Below are positions 43,550-52,554 of a stretch of 64,000 nt of DNA, in pieces. Both the position numbers and the translations under genes were made by a program. How positions within the stretch are numbered: position 1 is the stretch's first letter; every line of letters starts with the position of its first letter. The DNA is from Shewanella metallivivens (GTDB lineage: Bacteria > Pseudomonadota > Gammaproteobacteria > Enterobacterales > Shewanellaceae): assembly GCF_028750675.1 (NCBI RefSeq), contig NZ_JAQQPZ010000013.1, forward strand, positions 109,155 through 173,154, written 5' to 3'. The notes under the pieces were generated by a model. It was not told the origin of the DNA, ran no database searches, and worked only from the letters and a program-made list of their open reading frames with translations.

Positions 43550-44735
43550 ATTTATCTTTAAGCATATTAAGCTTAGCTAAATAGTTGCGCTTACTGGCGG
43601 GCATGTCAGTTAACGCTATCGCCTGTTGTAAAATATCTTGTGCTTTTTTATGCTGCCCTAAACCAACGTGAGCACGGGCAAGTGCATAGTATGCAGGATG
43701 AAAATACGGCGCACTGTCGATAAACTTTTCTAAAAATATCACGGTAGTTTTATAATCTTTAAACTCGAGCGCTTCAATGCCCAAACTGTAATAGCTGTAT
43801 GGATTACTCGACTCTATTGCTAACAAATGTTGATTAATGTTCTGTGCTTCCGCGGTTCTATTTTGCAATTCCAACAACAAACGATAATTGCTTAATACAC
43901 TAATCGAATTTGTATTATTGGCTAAGGCGTAGCGATACAGTTTTTCAGCCGTGTGTTCATCGCCTAAACGACGGTGAGTAATGGCCATCATATTGATTAA
44001 TGCCTCGTAATCTGGGGCCAGCGTTAACCCTTTATTCAGCAGTAAAAATGCTTGTTGATATTGTTTCTCAAGCATGGCATCTGCCGCTAAATTACGATAA
44101 AACATCGCTAAAAATTGTTTTTCCGATACGATTGCGCCCGTTCTATCAAAGCGATCTGGGAAATAATCAATCACCGTCGCCACGCTACCACTCAAAAAGT
44201 GCCCATCAGGTTTTTCATCGTACAAAAATGTACGAACATGATCCGAGGTCACTAAAATATCAGACGTAATATTGGTCAATATTGGCGCGGCATGCACTAC
44301 TTGAAACACCGTATGCACGTTAAGCTCTTTTGCTACCGAATAGGTTAATAGTGCCAATGCCATACAATTACCAGACTGGTTTTTCCAGGATTCTGTACTG
44401 GTATGATTTTGCCCTTCGTAATTAAAATTCATCATTTTATGATTGATAAATTCAGCTACTTTTAATCGGTTTGGTAATGCTTTAATGCTGTCCCTCAATA
44501 CAAAAGCCGCTAGCTCATCCCGCTGCGATAAGGTTAAATACGTTAAGCTCGAAATGGCTGGTACGTCATTAACCTGCTCAGCTGACACTAGTGAATAATT
44601 AAACGAAGGCAAAGCCGTTGATTGTTGGTTTTTGGCAGGATGCAGTGAGCAAGCACTTAATAAACCCATCAGTAGGCACAACATAATATTGTGCCAACTG
44701 AATAGCAGATGACTCGATAAGGGCATTAACAACAT
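43548..44735 (-). CDS. Transglutaminase-like / TPR lipoprotein
   Basis: A 395-residue predicted lipoprotein, lipobox GLLSAC (Cys29). Residues about 70-195 form a transglutaminase-like core with C124 (SGNCMALA), H166 (SDHVRTF) and D190 (VIDYFPD) as the plausible catalytic triad. Residues about 215-390 are TPR-like helical repeats, for example PDYEALINMMAITHRRLGD, NPYSYYSLGIEALEFKD and PAYYALARAHVGLGQHKKA. The substrate is unknown; this could be a peptidase or an adaptor. Its TAA stop is formed by the junction with the family 3 element (T from the ATTT duplication, AA from the element). Confidence 0.75.
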   Translation of the reverse strand: MLLMPLSSHLLFSWHNIMLCLLMGLLSACSLHPAKNQQSTALPSFNYSLVSAEQVNDVPAISSLTYLTLSQRDELAAFVLRDSIKALPNRLKVAEFINHKMMNFNYEGQNHTSTESWKNQSGNCMALALLTYSVAKELNVHTVFQVVHAAPILTNITSDILVTSDHVRTFLYDEKPDGHFLSGSVATVIDYFPDRFDRTGAIVSEKQFLAMFYRNLAADAMLEKQYQQAFLLLNKGLTLAPDYEALINMMAITHRRLGDEHTAEKLYRYALANNTNSISVLSNYRLLLELQNRTAEAQNINQHLLAIESSNPYSYYSLGIEALEFKDYKTTVIFLEKFIDSAPYFHPAYYALARAHVGLGQHKKAQDILQQAIALTDMPASKRNYLAKLNMLKDK

Positions 44736-44820
44736 TCCATGTAGTTGATTCGTTGTTCAAATATGCAACAGATATCCCTCTATGGCAAGGTTGTCTATCT
44801 TAGCCCCTATAAAAGCGGCC

Positions 44821-45834
44821 CTACGATTTTATGCTCATTAAAATATCTAACGCGCGTAAACGATGTTCATTGCTGTATAAATCGTTAGTGAACATCACCT
44901 CATCCACGCCAAGCTGTTCAACAAACACCTCTAAACGATGCTTAATGGTCGCAGGGCCGCCGCAAATAGATAAGCTTAAGAAACTATCGACATAGCTTTT
45001 TTCTTGCTCACTCCACAACCCATCCATACTATCGACAGGCGGTTTTAGCCACATTTCTTGACCACGAATAAGCGCTAAAATGCGTTGTTTTGATGTGGTG
45101 CTAAGGTATTGCGCTTCAGCATCGGTAGGCGCTGCCACTAACGGTAGCCCAACCATCACATAAGGTTTGCCGAGCACTGCCGACGGGGTAAATTCACGGC
45201 GATATAACGCAATTGCCTCAGATAAAAAACGTGGTGCAAAATGGCCCGCAAACACATACGGCAAACCACGTTGAGCCGCGAGTTGCGCACTGAATAAACT
45301 TGAGCCTAATAACCAAATCGGCACATTGGTATTTTCGCCCGGAATAGCTCTTACCGCTTTAGCTTGCCCTATTTGGCGGGCTTCACGTGGGCCAAGCAAT
45401 GATTGCAGCTCACTGACTTCATTCGGAAAATGCTCCGCCCGCTGGGTATCACGATTAAGCGCTAAGCTGGTTACCGGATCACTGCCCGGCGCACGGCCTA
45501 GGCCTAAATCAATTCGACCTGGATACAAACTGGCTAGGGTGCCAAATTGCTCTGCCACCACCAGCGGTGCATGATTAGGCAACATAATGCCACCCGCGCC
45601 CACTCTAATGCGCTCAGTGCCACCCGCAATATAACCGATTAAAATCGATGTTGCAGAGCAAATAATCCCCGGCATATTGTGGTGTTCGGCTAACCAAAAC
45701 CGATTCACCCCTACACGCTCAGCATATTGAGCATAAGCTAAACTGCCTTTTAGGGTATCGGTGATGGTCGAGTCTTCGCGCATTGGCGCAAGTTCAAGTA
45801 ACGAAAAAGGAATATCTGCCAATATTGACATCAT
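44821..45834 (-). CDS. Luciferase-like (LLM class) flavin-dependent oxidoreductase
   Basis: A 337-residue single-chain LLM-family protein. Characteristic segments are [46 protein letters not shown] and [16 protein letters not shown], typical of the MsnO8-like group (TIGR03558). It probably binds FMN and acts as a monooxygenase on an unknown substrate. The second ATG (45831) is an alternative start; a ribosome-site-like AAGGAG lies just upstream. It follows the DUF3087 gene by 30 bp on the same strand, so the two may be co-transcribed. Confidence 0.88.
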   Translation of the reverse strand: MMSILADIPFSLLELAPMREDSTITDTLKGSLAYAQYAERVGVNRFWLAEHHNMPGIICSATSILIGYIAGGTERIRVGAGGIMLPNHAPLVVAEQFGTLASLYPGRIDLGLGRAPGSDPVTSLALNRDTQRAEHFPNEVSELQSLLGPREARQIGQAKAVRAIPGENTNVPIWLLGSSLFSAQLAAQRGLPYVFAGHFAPRFLSEAIALYRREFTPSAVLGKPYVMVGLPLVAAPTDAEAQYLSTTSKQRILALIRGQEMWLKPPVDSMDGLWSEQEKSYVDSFLSLSICGGPATIKHRLEVFVEQLGVDEVMFTNDLYSNEHRLRALDILMSIKS

Positions 45835-45864
45835 GGCTCCTTATTTGAGGAATGAAACATCAGC

Positions 45865-46389
45865 CTAAAAGGCTTGTAGCATCTCGGGGGTGAATTCGTC
45901 GGTATCAATTGTAAACCCAGCAGCTTCAATAGCTTGCTGTAGTTTATCCAGTTCATTATTGACGTTAGACATGGTTAAGGTGTTGTTATCTAGCTCATAC
46001 ACCAACGCCAAACTTTGATAATAAAAACTCAATATCACCAAAGCATCACGATTATTTTCTTTGCCCGCGTGTTGCACCGCTTTGAGTTTACGGAAAATTT
46101 TGTTTTGCAGCTGCTTAAGTTGCCACACGTAATAGACTTCATAAAACTTAGGTTTTTCACGCAGGTTACGGATCAATAAGCTGCATACCATTAAGGCTAA
46201 AATGACACCGGTAAAGTTAAGATGAAAATTCCCGGTAGACTCTGCACCAGGTAACGGCTTAACGCCAAAAAAATAAATCATTAACTGACCAAACACCAAC
46301 GACAGAATCGCCAAAGTGATCACTAAACCTATTTGCACCTGATTGTTAACCGAACGGTACTGGCTTTTATCTATTTTAACTAACTTCAT
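45865..46389 (-). CDS. DUF3087 membrane protein
   Basis: A 174-residue protein with two hydrophobic segments (about 20-40 and 57-75) and a cytoplasmic helical region rich in lysine (KLKAVQHAGKENNRDALVILSFYYQSLALVYELD), matching the DUF3087 family of Shewanella and Vibrio. The start MKLVKIDKSQYR (46389) is preferred over the longer frame from 46416. Function unknown. Confidence 0.78.
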   Translation of the reverse strand: MKLVKIDKSQYRSVNNQVQIGLVITLAILSLVFGQLMIYFFGVKPLPGAESTGNFHLNFTGVILALMVCSLLIRNLREKPKFYEVYYVWQLKQLQNKIFRKLKAVQHAGKENNRDALVILSFYYQSLALVYELDNNTLTMSNVNNELDKLQQAIEAAGFTIDTDEFTPEMLQAF

Positions 46390-46490
46390 CACTCTACTCG
46401 CAAAAACACACAACAAATGAATGTATAGCTTAACGCGCCCTAATGGGAGAACAAAAGAGTAAATCGCTTTATATCAGAATAAAAAGACAC

Positions 46491-46522
46491 AAGCCCTTAA
46501 ATCATCAATAATTTAAGGGCTT
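46491..46522 (-). terminator. Hairpin terminator candidate after SDR gene
   Basis: AAGCCCTTAAAT and ATTTAAGGGCTT form a perfect 12-bp stem with an 8-nt loop. The minus-strand T run (TTTTTA) begins five bases after the stem, so efficiency is uncertain. Confidence 0.65.
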
Positions 46523-46579
46523 ACAGTAATTACTACAATGAGCTTATCAATCGACTTGTAACCCGATTAAAGGTTTAAC

Positions 46580-47347
46580 TTAATTGCGGCCAGCCATTAC
46601 GCCGCCATCAACATCCCAAATTGCGCCTGTCACCCAGCCCGCTTGTGAAGACAATAAAAACGTTACGCTGTTTGCAACATCAACAGGACTACCAATGCGG
46701 CCGATAGGGTGGAATCCATTAAAGCCTGCCAATGCGCTTTCAACATCTTTTGGCTCAATAAAGGCTTCATAAATTGGGGTGTGCACTACCGCTGGTGACA
46801 CGGCATTCACGCGGATATTATGCTCCGCTAATTCCATTGCCATATGCTGAGTCAGTGCATGTAAACCGGCTTTTGCCATAGAATACGCACTTGATGGTGT
46901 GGCTTTAATTGCTTGCTTAGCCCACATAGAGCCAATATTAACAATGCTGCCACCGCCATGCTTAATCATGTTTTTGGCGACAGCTTGCGAAATCACAAAA
47001 ATCGCTTTGTTAAGCTCCATGTAAATGTCGTAATCACTCAATTGATGATCTAGAAATGGCTTAGGATTAAAGTAACCTGCCGCATTGACTAAATGATCGA
47101 TACCGCTCTCCATTGCATCAATCATCTCAACCACACGTTGCAGATCTTGCGCATTGTATAAGTTTGCTTGAACGCCACTGACTTTGCCTAGTATTGAAAA
47201 TTGATCAACCGCTGCGTCGAGCTTTTGAGCATTGTTACCCACGATAATGGTAGCGACACCTTGAGTAATTAATTGCTTAGCGGTTTCAAAACCAATACCA
47301 CTACTGCCACCAATAATTAATGCCGTTTTTGGGGTTAAAGTTGTCAT
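46580..47347 (-). CDS. Short-chain dehydrogenase/reductase
   Basis: A 255-residue NAD(P)-dependent oxidoreductase of the classical SDR type. The cofactor motif is GGSSGIG (residues 13-19), the structural motif is NAAG, and the catalytic YSMAK follows S in [10 protein letters not shown]. The C-terminal [15 protein letters not shown] is typical. The substrate is unknown. It is divergent from an HxlR regulator with 105 bp between them, so it is probably that regulator's target. Confidence 0.92.
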   Translation of the reverse strand: MTTLTPKTALIIGGSSGIGFETAKQLITQGVATIIVGNNAQKLDAAVDQFSILGKVSGVQANLYNAQDLQRVVEMIDAMESGIDHLVNAAGYFNPKPFLDHQLSDYDIYMELNKAIFVISQAVAKNMIKHGGGSIVNIGSMWAKQAIKATPSSAYSMAKAGLHALTQHMAMELAEHNIRVNAVSPAVVHTPIYEAFIEPKDVESALAGFNGFHPIGRIGSPVDVANSVTFLLSSQAGWVTGAIWDVDGGVMAGRN

Positions 47348-47452
47348 TTGTTCACACCTAATTTACGAGTAAGTGTGATAAGCTTATTGATAAACTATCC
47401 GATTGAATAGTAAGTACAATTTAGTTCCATAGGTACTTTTAGGTACATATTG

Positions 47453-47788
47453 ATGAATACAAAAGAAAAATTATTTGCACGAAAGTCTGCACCCGAAAAG
47501 TCAGCCAGAATGGTCGAAACGATTTACGGCTGCAAATGGTCGTTAACGGTATATCAGTTACTCGCTAATAATATTAATCGTCCCGGTGAGATGGTTAAAT
47601 CGGTTGATGGACTCAGCACTAAAGTACTGAATCAGTGTTTAAAGAAAAACATTGAATTTGGTATTTTGAATAAAATTAACTATCCCGAAATTCCGCCAAG
47701 GGTAGAGTATGAGGTGACAGAGTTTGGTCAAAAATTCATGCGGATTTTAGACGACATTGAAAAGCTGCAAAATGAAATTGATGCTTAG
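47453..47788 (+). CDS. HxlR-family transcriptional regulator
   Basis: A 111-residue winged-helix regulator. HxlR features are the early CKWSLTVYQLLANNINRPGEM, the recognition part SVDGLSTKVLNQCLKKNIEFGILNK, and the wing PPRVEYEVTEFGQKF. The usual N-terminal redox cysteine is present near residue 26 (YGCKW). I use the ATG at 47453, one codon inside the longer TTG frame. Two AGGTAC direct repeats in the intergenic region (about 47431-47446) are possible operators. A hairpin GCTTAGCC/GGCTAAGC (47783-47802) overlaps its stop. Confidence 0.88.
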   Translation: MNTKEKLFARKSAPEKSARMVETIYGCKWSLTVYQLLANNINRPGEMVKSVDGLSTKVLNQCLKKNIEFGILNKINYPEIPPRVEYEVTEFGQKFMRILDDIEKLQNEIDA

Positions 47789-47833
47789 CCCGCAGGCTAA
47801 GCACCATTAGTTGAGTTCAAGTTAATTAACCTA

Positions 47834-49297
47834 TTAAGTTTCAGATGTGTCACTGGCGGCATTAAGCCAAACAAACTTAGGCAAAGCGGTTAAATCTAAA
47901 CAATCTCCTCGCTTAGCAATCGCACTGCTTTTGGGCTTAGTGGCCTTATCTTGATTAAGCGCTTGAATTAACACTTGTTGCGCTTCAGGTTCACCATGTA
48001 CCAATATAATGGCAGGTGCATCTTCAAAGTGGTGGTACCATCGCAATAATTCAGCTTGGTCTGCATGGGCTGACAAACCGCCTACGGTGTGAATACGTGC
48101 CGCGACTTTGACACTTTGACCATGAATGGTCAGCTCTTCTGCACCATCAACCAGTAAACGTCCCGGTGTGCCTAACGCTTGGAAACCACAAATAATAATG
48201 TCGGCTTCTTTTCGCCATAAATTATGCACAAAATGGTTACGAATGCGTCCACCATTACACATGCCGCTTCCCGCAATCACAATCAAACCTTGATGAATGT
48301 CGTTAAGCTCAATCGACTCCTCTGTGCTGCTGACAAACTCAGCACACGATAGTAGTGGATGTTTGCCGGGAGACAAGCGCGTAAAACGCTTAAAATCTTC
48401 GTCCATCAAAGGATAATTATTAACGTAAACCTCGGTGGCTTTAATCGCCATTGGGCTGTCTAAGCAGATACGCCAGCGCGATAAATCCCATTCTTTGGCA
48501 TACAGATGAAATAGATACAGTAACTCTTGCGCTCGGCCGACTGAAAATGCCGGAATTAAAATATTACCGCGGCTTTCACTAATGGTCGTTTTAAAAATAG
48601 ATTTAAGCTCAACTAGAGTGTCTTGCCAGCTGCGGTGCAAACGATTACCGTAAGTGCTTTCCATAAGTACCAAGTCGGCTTTGTCGATAAAGGTTGGATC
48701 ATCCAAAATAGGCATGCCAGCACGGCCTAGATCACCACTAAAGACCAGCTTTTTTTGTTCAGGCTGTTGGCCTAACCACAATTCAACCACTGCTGAGCCT
48801 AAAATATGCCCCGCATCAGATAAACAGACTTCTATTTCGTCTGCCACTTTTACCCGCTGACCGTAATCTAAAACCACAAACTGGGTTAACACTTGCTCGA
48901 CATCTTCTTCTGTAAACAATGGTTCAAGCTCTTCTAAATCATGTTTAGCACGCTTTTTATTTGTCCTTTCTGTACCACGCTCTTGCAGCATAGCCGCGTC
49001 ACGCAACATGATATTACACAACTGAGCTGTAGCACGTTGGGTATAAACGGGGCCGGTATAACCTTGCTTGACCAAATAGGCAAGTCGTCCTGAATGATCA
49101 ATATGAGCATGACTTAACACCACCGCATGAATCTGCTCCGGTTGAAATGGAAAAGGATCATGATTACGTAATTCATCAGCTTTACCGCCTTGAATTAATC
49201 CGCAATCGAGTAACACTTGCTGGCCACCTACATTCAATAAGTGGCACGAACCAGTGACTTCTTCTGTTGCACCAAAAAATTGTAATGTCATTTGCAT
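47834..49297 (-). CDS. Beta-CASP metallo-beta-lactamase-fold RNA/DNA hydrolase
   Basis: A 487-residue protein with an N-terminal metallo-beta-lactamase domain, metal motif LSHAHIDHSG, then the beta-CASP insert (MESTYGNRLHRS, IPAFSVGRAQELLYL, SGMCNGGRIRNHF) and HTVGGLSAHADQAELLRW near the end. This is the CPSF73/Ysh1-like bacterial family with predicted RNase activity. I choose the ATG at 49297 because AAGGAG precedes it at 7 bases; a further upstream ATG (49315) overlaps that ribosome site. Its RNA targets in Shewanella are unknown. Confidence 0.88.
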   Translation of the reverse strand: MQMTLQFFGATEEVTGSCHLLNVGGQQVLLDCGLIQGGKADELRNHDPFPFQPEQIHAVVLSHAHIDHSGRLAYLVKQGYTGPVYTQRATAQLCNIMLRDAAMLQERGTERTNKKRAKHDLEELEPLFTEEDVEQVLTQFVVLDYGQRVKVADEIEVCLSDAGHILGSAVVELWLGQQPEQKKLVFSGDLGRAGMPILDDPTFIDKADLVLMESTYGNRLHRSWQDTLVELKSIFKTTISESRGNILIPAFSVGRAQELLYLFHLYAKEWDLSRWRICLDSPMAIKATEVYVNNYPLMDEDFKRFTRLSPGKHPLLSCAEFVSSTEESIELNDIHQGLIVIAGSGMCNGGRIRNHFVHNLWRKEADIIICGFQALGTPGRLLVDGAEELTIHGQSVKVAARIHTVGGLSAHADQAELLRWYHHFEDAPAIILVHGEPEAQQVLIQALNQDKATKPKSSAIAKRGDCLDLTALPKFVWLNAASDTSET

Positions 49298-49662
49298 AAT
49301 GCCACTCCTTTTCAATTTACGTTTTAAACAAACCCCGTAAATTAAGCGTATGCCATTTTCAAAATAAAAGGGCGATCTAGGTCAAAGAAACATCCAAAAA
49401 GTGACCACGGCTGCACACGAATAAAAAATCATATATATTGCATAACAAGACGACGGGTAACAATTGCCCACACCCATTAACCACTTGTTAACACAGCTTT
49501 GCGCTAAGTCATTGATGATTAAATTTTATGAGCAATATCGCTATTTTGAGCATATTTCACTTTGAGAAAAGTTAATGTGTTTGCTACTCTCCATCGCCTC
49601 AATGGATAGATGTGTTAATGGACTAAACTGTGCTGACTCAAACAACAAGACAAGAGATGAAA

Positions 49663-50871
49663 ATGAAAAAGACTTTAGTTGCTGCATTAATTTCAAGCGT
49701 TCTGATTGCGCCTTCGGTTTCGGCAACAGAAATTTTTAAAGACGATGTTAACGCCGTTCAAATTGGTGGTTTTGTTGATGCTCGTATCATCAACACTCAA
49801 GGCGAAACTGAAGTCGTTAATGGCGCATCACGTATTAATTTTGGCTTTACTCGCCAGCTACAAGATGGCTGGAAAGCCTATGCGAAATTAGAATGGGGTG
49901 TAAACCCTGTAGGCAGCACAGACATTGTTTACAACAACCGTTTTGAATCAATTCAAGATGAGTTTTTTTATAACCGTTTAGGCTATGCCGGTTTGTCTCA
50001 CGACGAATACGGTAGCATCACAATTGGCAAGCAATGGGGTGCTTGGTATGACGTGGTTTATGGTACTAACTACGGCTTTGTATGGGACGGTAACACAGCA
50101 GGTGTTTACACTTATAACAAAGATGACGGTGCTGTTAACGGTGTGGGTCGCGGTGACAAAACCGTGCAGTACCGTAACAGCTTTGGCGACGTAAGTTTTG
50201 CCGTACAAGTACAGCTGAAAAACAGCGCTTTTTATACTTGTGACTTCGAAGAAATCACTCAAGATGCATGTGAAGACTTATGGACTTCAGGCGCTAGCGA
50301 AGCACAAAAAGTTGAGTATAACTACACTTATGGTGGTTCGGTTACTTACCAAGCAACAGACAAATTAGTGCTGGCTGCGGGTGTTAACCGTGGTGAATTT
50401 GATGTGACATTTGGTAACGGTAACACCTCTACCGCAGAAGATATCATTTACGGTGTAAGTGCCACTTGGGGCAACTTTGATCAAACCGGTTTTTATGCAT
50501 CGGCAAACATCAACAAAAACGAAAACCACGACACAGATAACATTGGCCGTTTAATTGATAAGGCCGTCGGTGTTGAGTCGTTATTCTCGTATATGTTTGA
50601 TAACAATATCCGTACGTTCGTGTCTTATAACATTCTAGATGCTGGCAACGACTATGTGATTCAACCTAACTACAATGCAGATCCTGATGACGTATTTAAA
50701 CGCCAGTTTGTGGTTGTAGGTTTACACTATGTGTTTAACCCTGAAACGGTTGTTTATCTAGAAGCTCGCCGTGATTACAGTGACTTCACTAGCAACGACA
50801 AAGACCAACAAGCTAGAATGGAACTGTCTGAAGACGACGGCGTCGCTATTGGTATTCGTTACTCACTTTAA
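49663..50871 (+). CDS. Gram-negative porin
   Basis: A 402-residue outer-membrane porin with a signal peptide MKKTLVAALISSVLIAPSVSA and mature N-terminus TEIFKDD. The trimeric-porin pattern is clear: alternating strands, WKAYAKLEWGVNP, RLGYAGLSHDEYGSITIGKQWG (the conserved loop before constriction) and YNYTYGGSVTYQ. It ends in GIRYSL rather than the usual terminal phenylalanine. The start at 49663 fits the AGAG ribosome site; 49657 is also in frame. It is followed by a bidirectional terminator. General diffusion of small solutes is presumed. Confidence 0.92.
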   Translation: MKKTLVAALISSVLIAPSVSATEIFKDDVNAVQIGGFVDARIINTQGETEVVNGASRINFGFTRQLQDGWKAYAKLEWGVNPVGSTDIVYNNRFESIQDEFFYNRLGYAGLSHDEYGSITIGKQWGAWYDVVYGTNYGFVWDGNTAGVYTYNKDDGAVNGVGRGDKTVQYRNSFGDVSFAVQVQLKNSAFYTCDFEEITQDACEDLWTSGASEAQKVEYNYTYGGSVTYQATDKLVLAAGVNRGEFDVTFGNGNTSTAEDIIYGVSATWGNFDQTGFYASANINKNENHDTDNIGRLIDKAVGVESLFSYMFDNNIRTFVSYNILDAGNDYVIQPNYNADPDDVFKRQFVVVGLHYVFNPETVVYLEARRDYSDFTSNDKDQQARMELSEDDGVAIGIRYSL

Positions 50872-50894
50872 TCGACACGCGTTAGATTATTAGT

Positions 50895-50929
50895 AAAAAA
50901 AGGTTCGACATCACTGTCGAACCTTTTTT
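50895..50929. terminator. Bidirectional terminator between porin and ppiB
   Basis: AAAAAGGTTCGACA and TGTCGAACCTTTTT pair perfectly around a TCAC loop, with A and T runs on both sides. Confidence 0.93.
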
Positions 50930-50965
50930 ATTACGTACCATTCAAATGACTCATTAGTGCAGCAC

Positions 50966-51475
50966 TTATGCGACTGAGTTCTCGTCAACAATTGTGACTT
51001 TCTCAACTATAATCGGCTCACGCGGCACATCTTCATGGCCTGCCACAGTAGTGGTTTTTACCCGCTCCATTTGCTGAATCACGTCCATTCCGGCAGTCAC
51101 TTTGGCAAATACAGCATAACCCCAACCAGCATTAGTGGTGCCTGTATGGTCTAAAAAGTCATTATTGGCCACGTTAATAAAAAACTGCCCTGTTGCCGAA
51201 TGCGGTGCATCGGTTCGCGCCATGGCTAAGGTACCAATCACATTTTTAAGGCCTTTATTCGCTTCGTTAGCAATGGGGGCACGGGTGGGTTTTTCTTTCA
51301 TTTTGGCGGTTAAGCCACCGCCCTGCACCATAAAACCTTTAATCACCCGATGAAAAATCGTGCCTTCATAAAAGCCATCCTGGCAATACTTTAAAAAGTT
51401 TTTTGAGGTCACTGGCGTGCGTTCCATGTCCAGTTCTACAGTAAAGTCGCCAAGGTTGGTGCTAAAAATAATCAT
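50966..51475 (-). CDS. ppiB: Cyclophilin-type peptidyl-prolyl isomerase
   Basis: A 169-residue cytoplasmic cyclophilin catalysing proline isomerisation. The catalytic FHRVIKGFMVQGG (R44 in the family arginine position) and the segments GQFFINVANNDFLD and GYAVFAKVTAGMDVI are all present. No signal peptide, so it corresponds to PpiB rather than periplasmic PpiA. The gene is monocistronic and its stop abuts the shared terminator. Confidence 0.94.
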   Translation of the reverse strand: MIIFSTNLGDFTVELDMERTPVTSKNFLKYCQDGFYEGTIFHRVIKGFMVQGGGLTAKMKEKPTRAPIANEANKGLKNVIGTLAMARTDAPHSATGQFFINVANNDFLDHTGTTNAGWGYAVFAKVTAGMDVIQQMERVKTTTVAGHEDVPREPIIVEKVTIVDENSVA

Positions 51476-51567
51476 AAAATGCCCACAAGGTTAAACACAA
51501 CAATAACGGCCATTATAGCCGCTATTGTGACTGCCCCGTTTGAGTTTATTGCACTGTTTGATTAAAT

Positions 51568-51762
51568 AATCTGAGCTCGGGATAATAAACGCCTTTCAAA
51601 CAGTCCTTTGCCCTGCTAACTGCGTTGAATCGACTGACAATAGGCTATCTATTGACGGGTCAATTCGCCTTGTTAGCAAAACAAATAATAAGCTTGAAAG
51701 TGAGATAGGTAGCATATTGATTTTAAATGGTATAAGTTCATCCCTTATTCCGAGCTCAGGTT
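51568..51762 (-). mobile_element. MITE-like element (family 3), copy B, 195 bp
   Basis: Reverse-complement copy of 43355-43549, of the same 195-bp length. The block from the GCTAACAAGGCGAATTGAC region through CGTTTATTATCCCGA is nearly identical. The ends AATCTGAG and CTCAGGTT form the terminal inverted repeats. It is flanked by the direct repeat AAAT (51564-51567 and 51763-51766), i.e. the same 4-bp target as copy A read on the other strand. It lies between ppiB and the acetyltransferase gene. The remainder of 51476-51908 shows nothing else. Confidence 0.87.
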
Positions 51763-51908
51763 AAATAAATCCATTGTAATGTGTGTCATCGCACGCCCCC
51801 GTACGGATCGTTAATTTGTAATCTGGTGCAAATTGACTTTAATGCAAAGATGGTAGCGCATTGCCAGAGTCGACACTGGCCAATGCATAATAAAAATAAG
51901 GGAAGCCA

Positions 51909-52445
51909 ATGAAAGTGATTACCGAAACACCAAGGCTCATTATCCGAGAATTTACCCTTGCCGATGCCCCCGCGGTATTGCACTTTAATACCCCAAAAGA
52001 GGTGAATCGATATACCGGCGATGCTGGCGTATGCACCACGTTAACCGATGCCGAAAACATCATCCGCAATATTTGGCTGGTGGAATATCAACTGTATGGT
52101 TTTGGCCGCTGGGCGGTCGTCGTTAAAGACACCAATACCGTGATTGGTTTTTGCGGTTTTAAAAATGAGACGCGCATTAATGCAGTTGATATTGGCTATC
52201 GCTTGCACCCCGACTATTGGGGAGTTGGCCTAGCCACCGAAGCCAACCAAGCTTGTATTGATTATGCCAAAAAGCACATGGATTTAGACACAGTTTATGC
52301 CGATGTGGTTGACGCTAATCAGGGCTCAATTAACGTTGCCACTAAGCTTGGGATGACCTATCACTCGCAGTATCAAGAAGGCGAATGTAACGTTAATCGG
52401 TATGTTATTTCACTCAAGGCTAATAAATCAGCGAAAAACGGCTAA
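51909..52445 (+). CDS. GNAT-family N-acetyltransferase (RimJ/RimL-like)
   Basis: A 178-residue acetyltransferase. The opening TPRLIIREFTLADAPAVLHF and the acetyl-CoA-binding region IGYRLHPDYWGVGLATEANQACIDYA (about residues 96-121), with a slightly altered Q/RxxGxG/A motif, are typical of the RimJ/RimL branch. The target could be a ribosomal or other protein, or a small molecule; the sequence does not say. A hairpin terminator follows at 52495. Confidence 0.87.
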   Translation: MKVITETPRLIIREFTLADAPAVLHFNTPKEVNRYTGDAGVCTTLTDAENIIRNIWLVEYQLYGFGRWAVVVKDTNTVIGFCGFKNETRINAVDIGYRLHPDYWGVGLATEANQACIDYAKKHMDLDTVYADVVDANQGSINVATKLGMTYHSQYQEGECNVNRYVISLKANKSAKNG

Positions 52446-52494
52446 TCCAGAGCAGCCACTGCAAGTCATCATCACCTTAAGTTTACTTATATAG

Positions 52495-52530
52495 AAATCC
52501 CTCAATAGCGCCACTATTAAGGGATTTTTA
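52495..52530. terminator. Intrinsic terminator between acetyltransferase and hcr genes
   Basis: AAATCCCTCAATAG and CTATTAAGGGATTT pair with one mismatch around a CGCCA loop, followed by T5. It sits between convergent genes and may serve both. Confidence 0.88.
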
Positions 52531-52554
52531 TGAGTTAACCCTGTCTAACGACTC

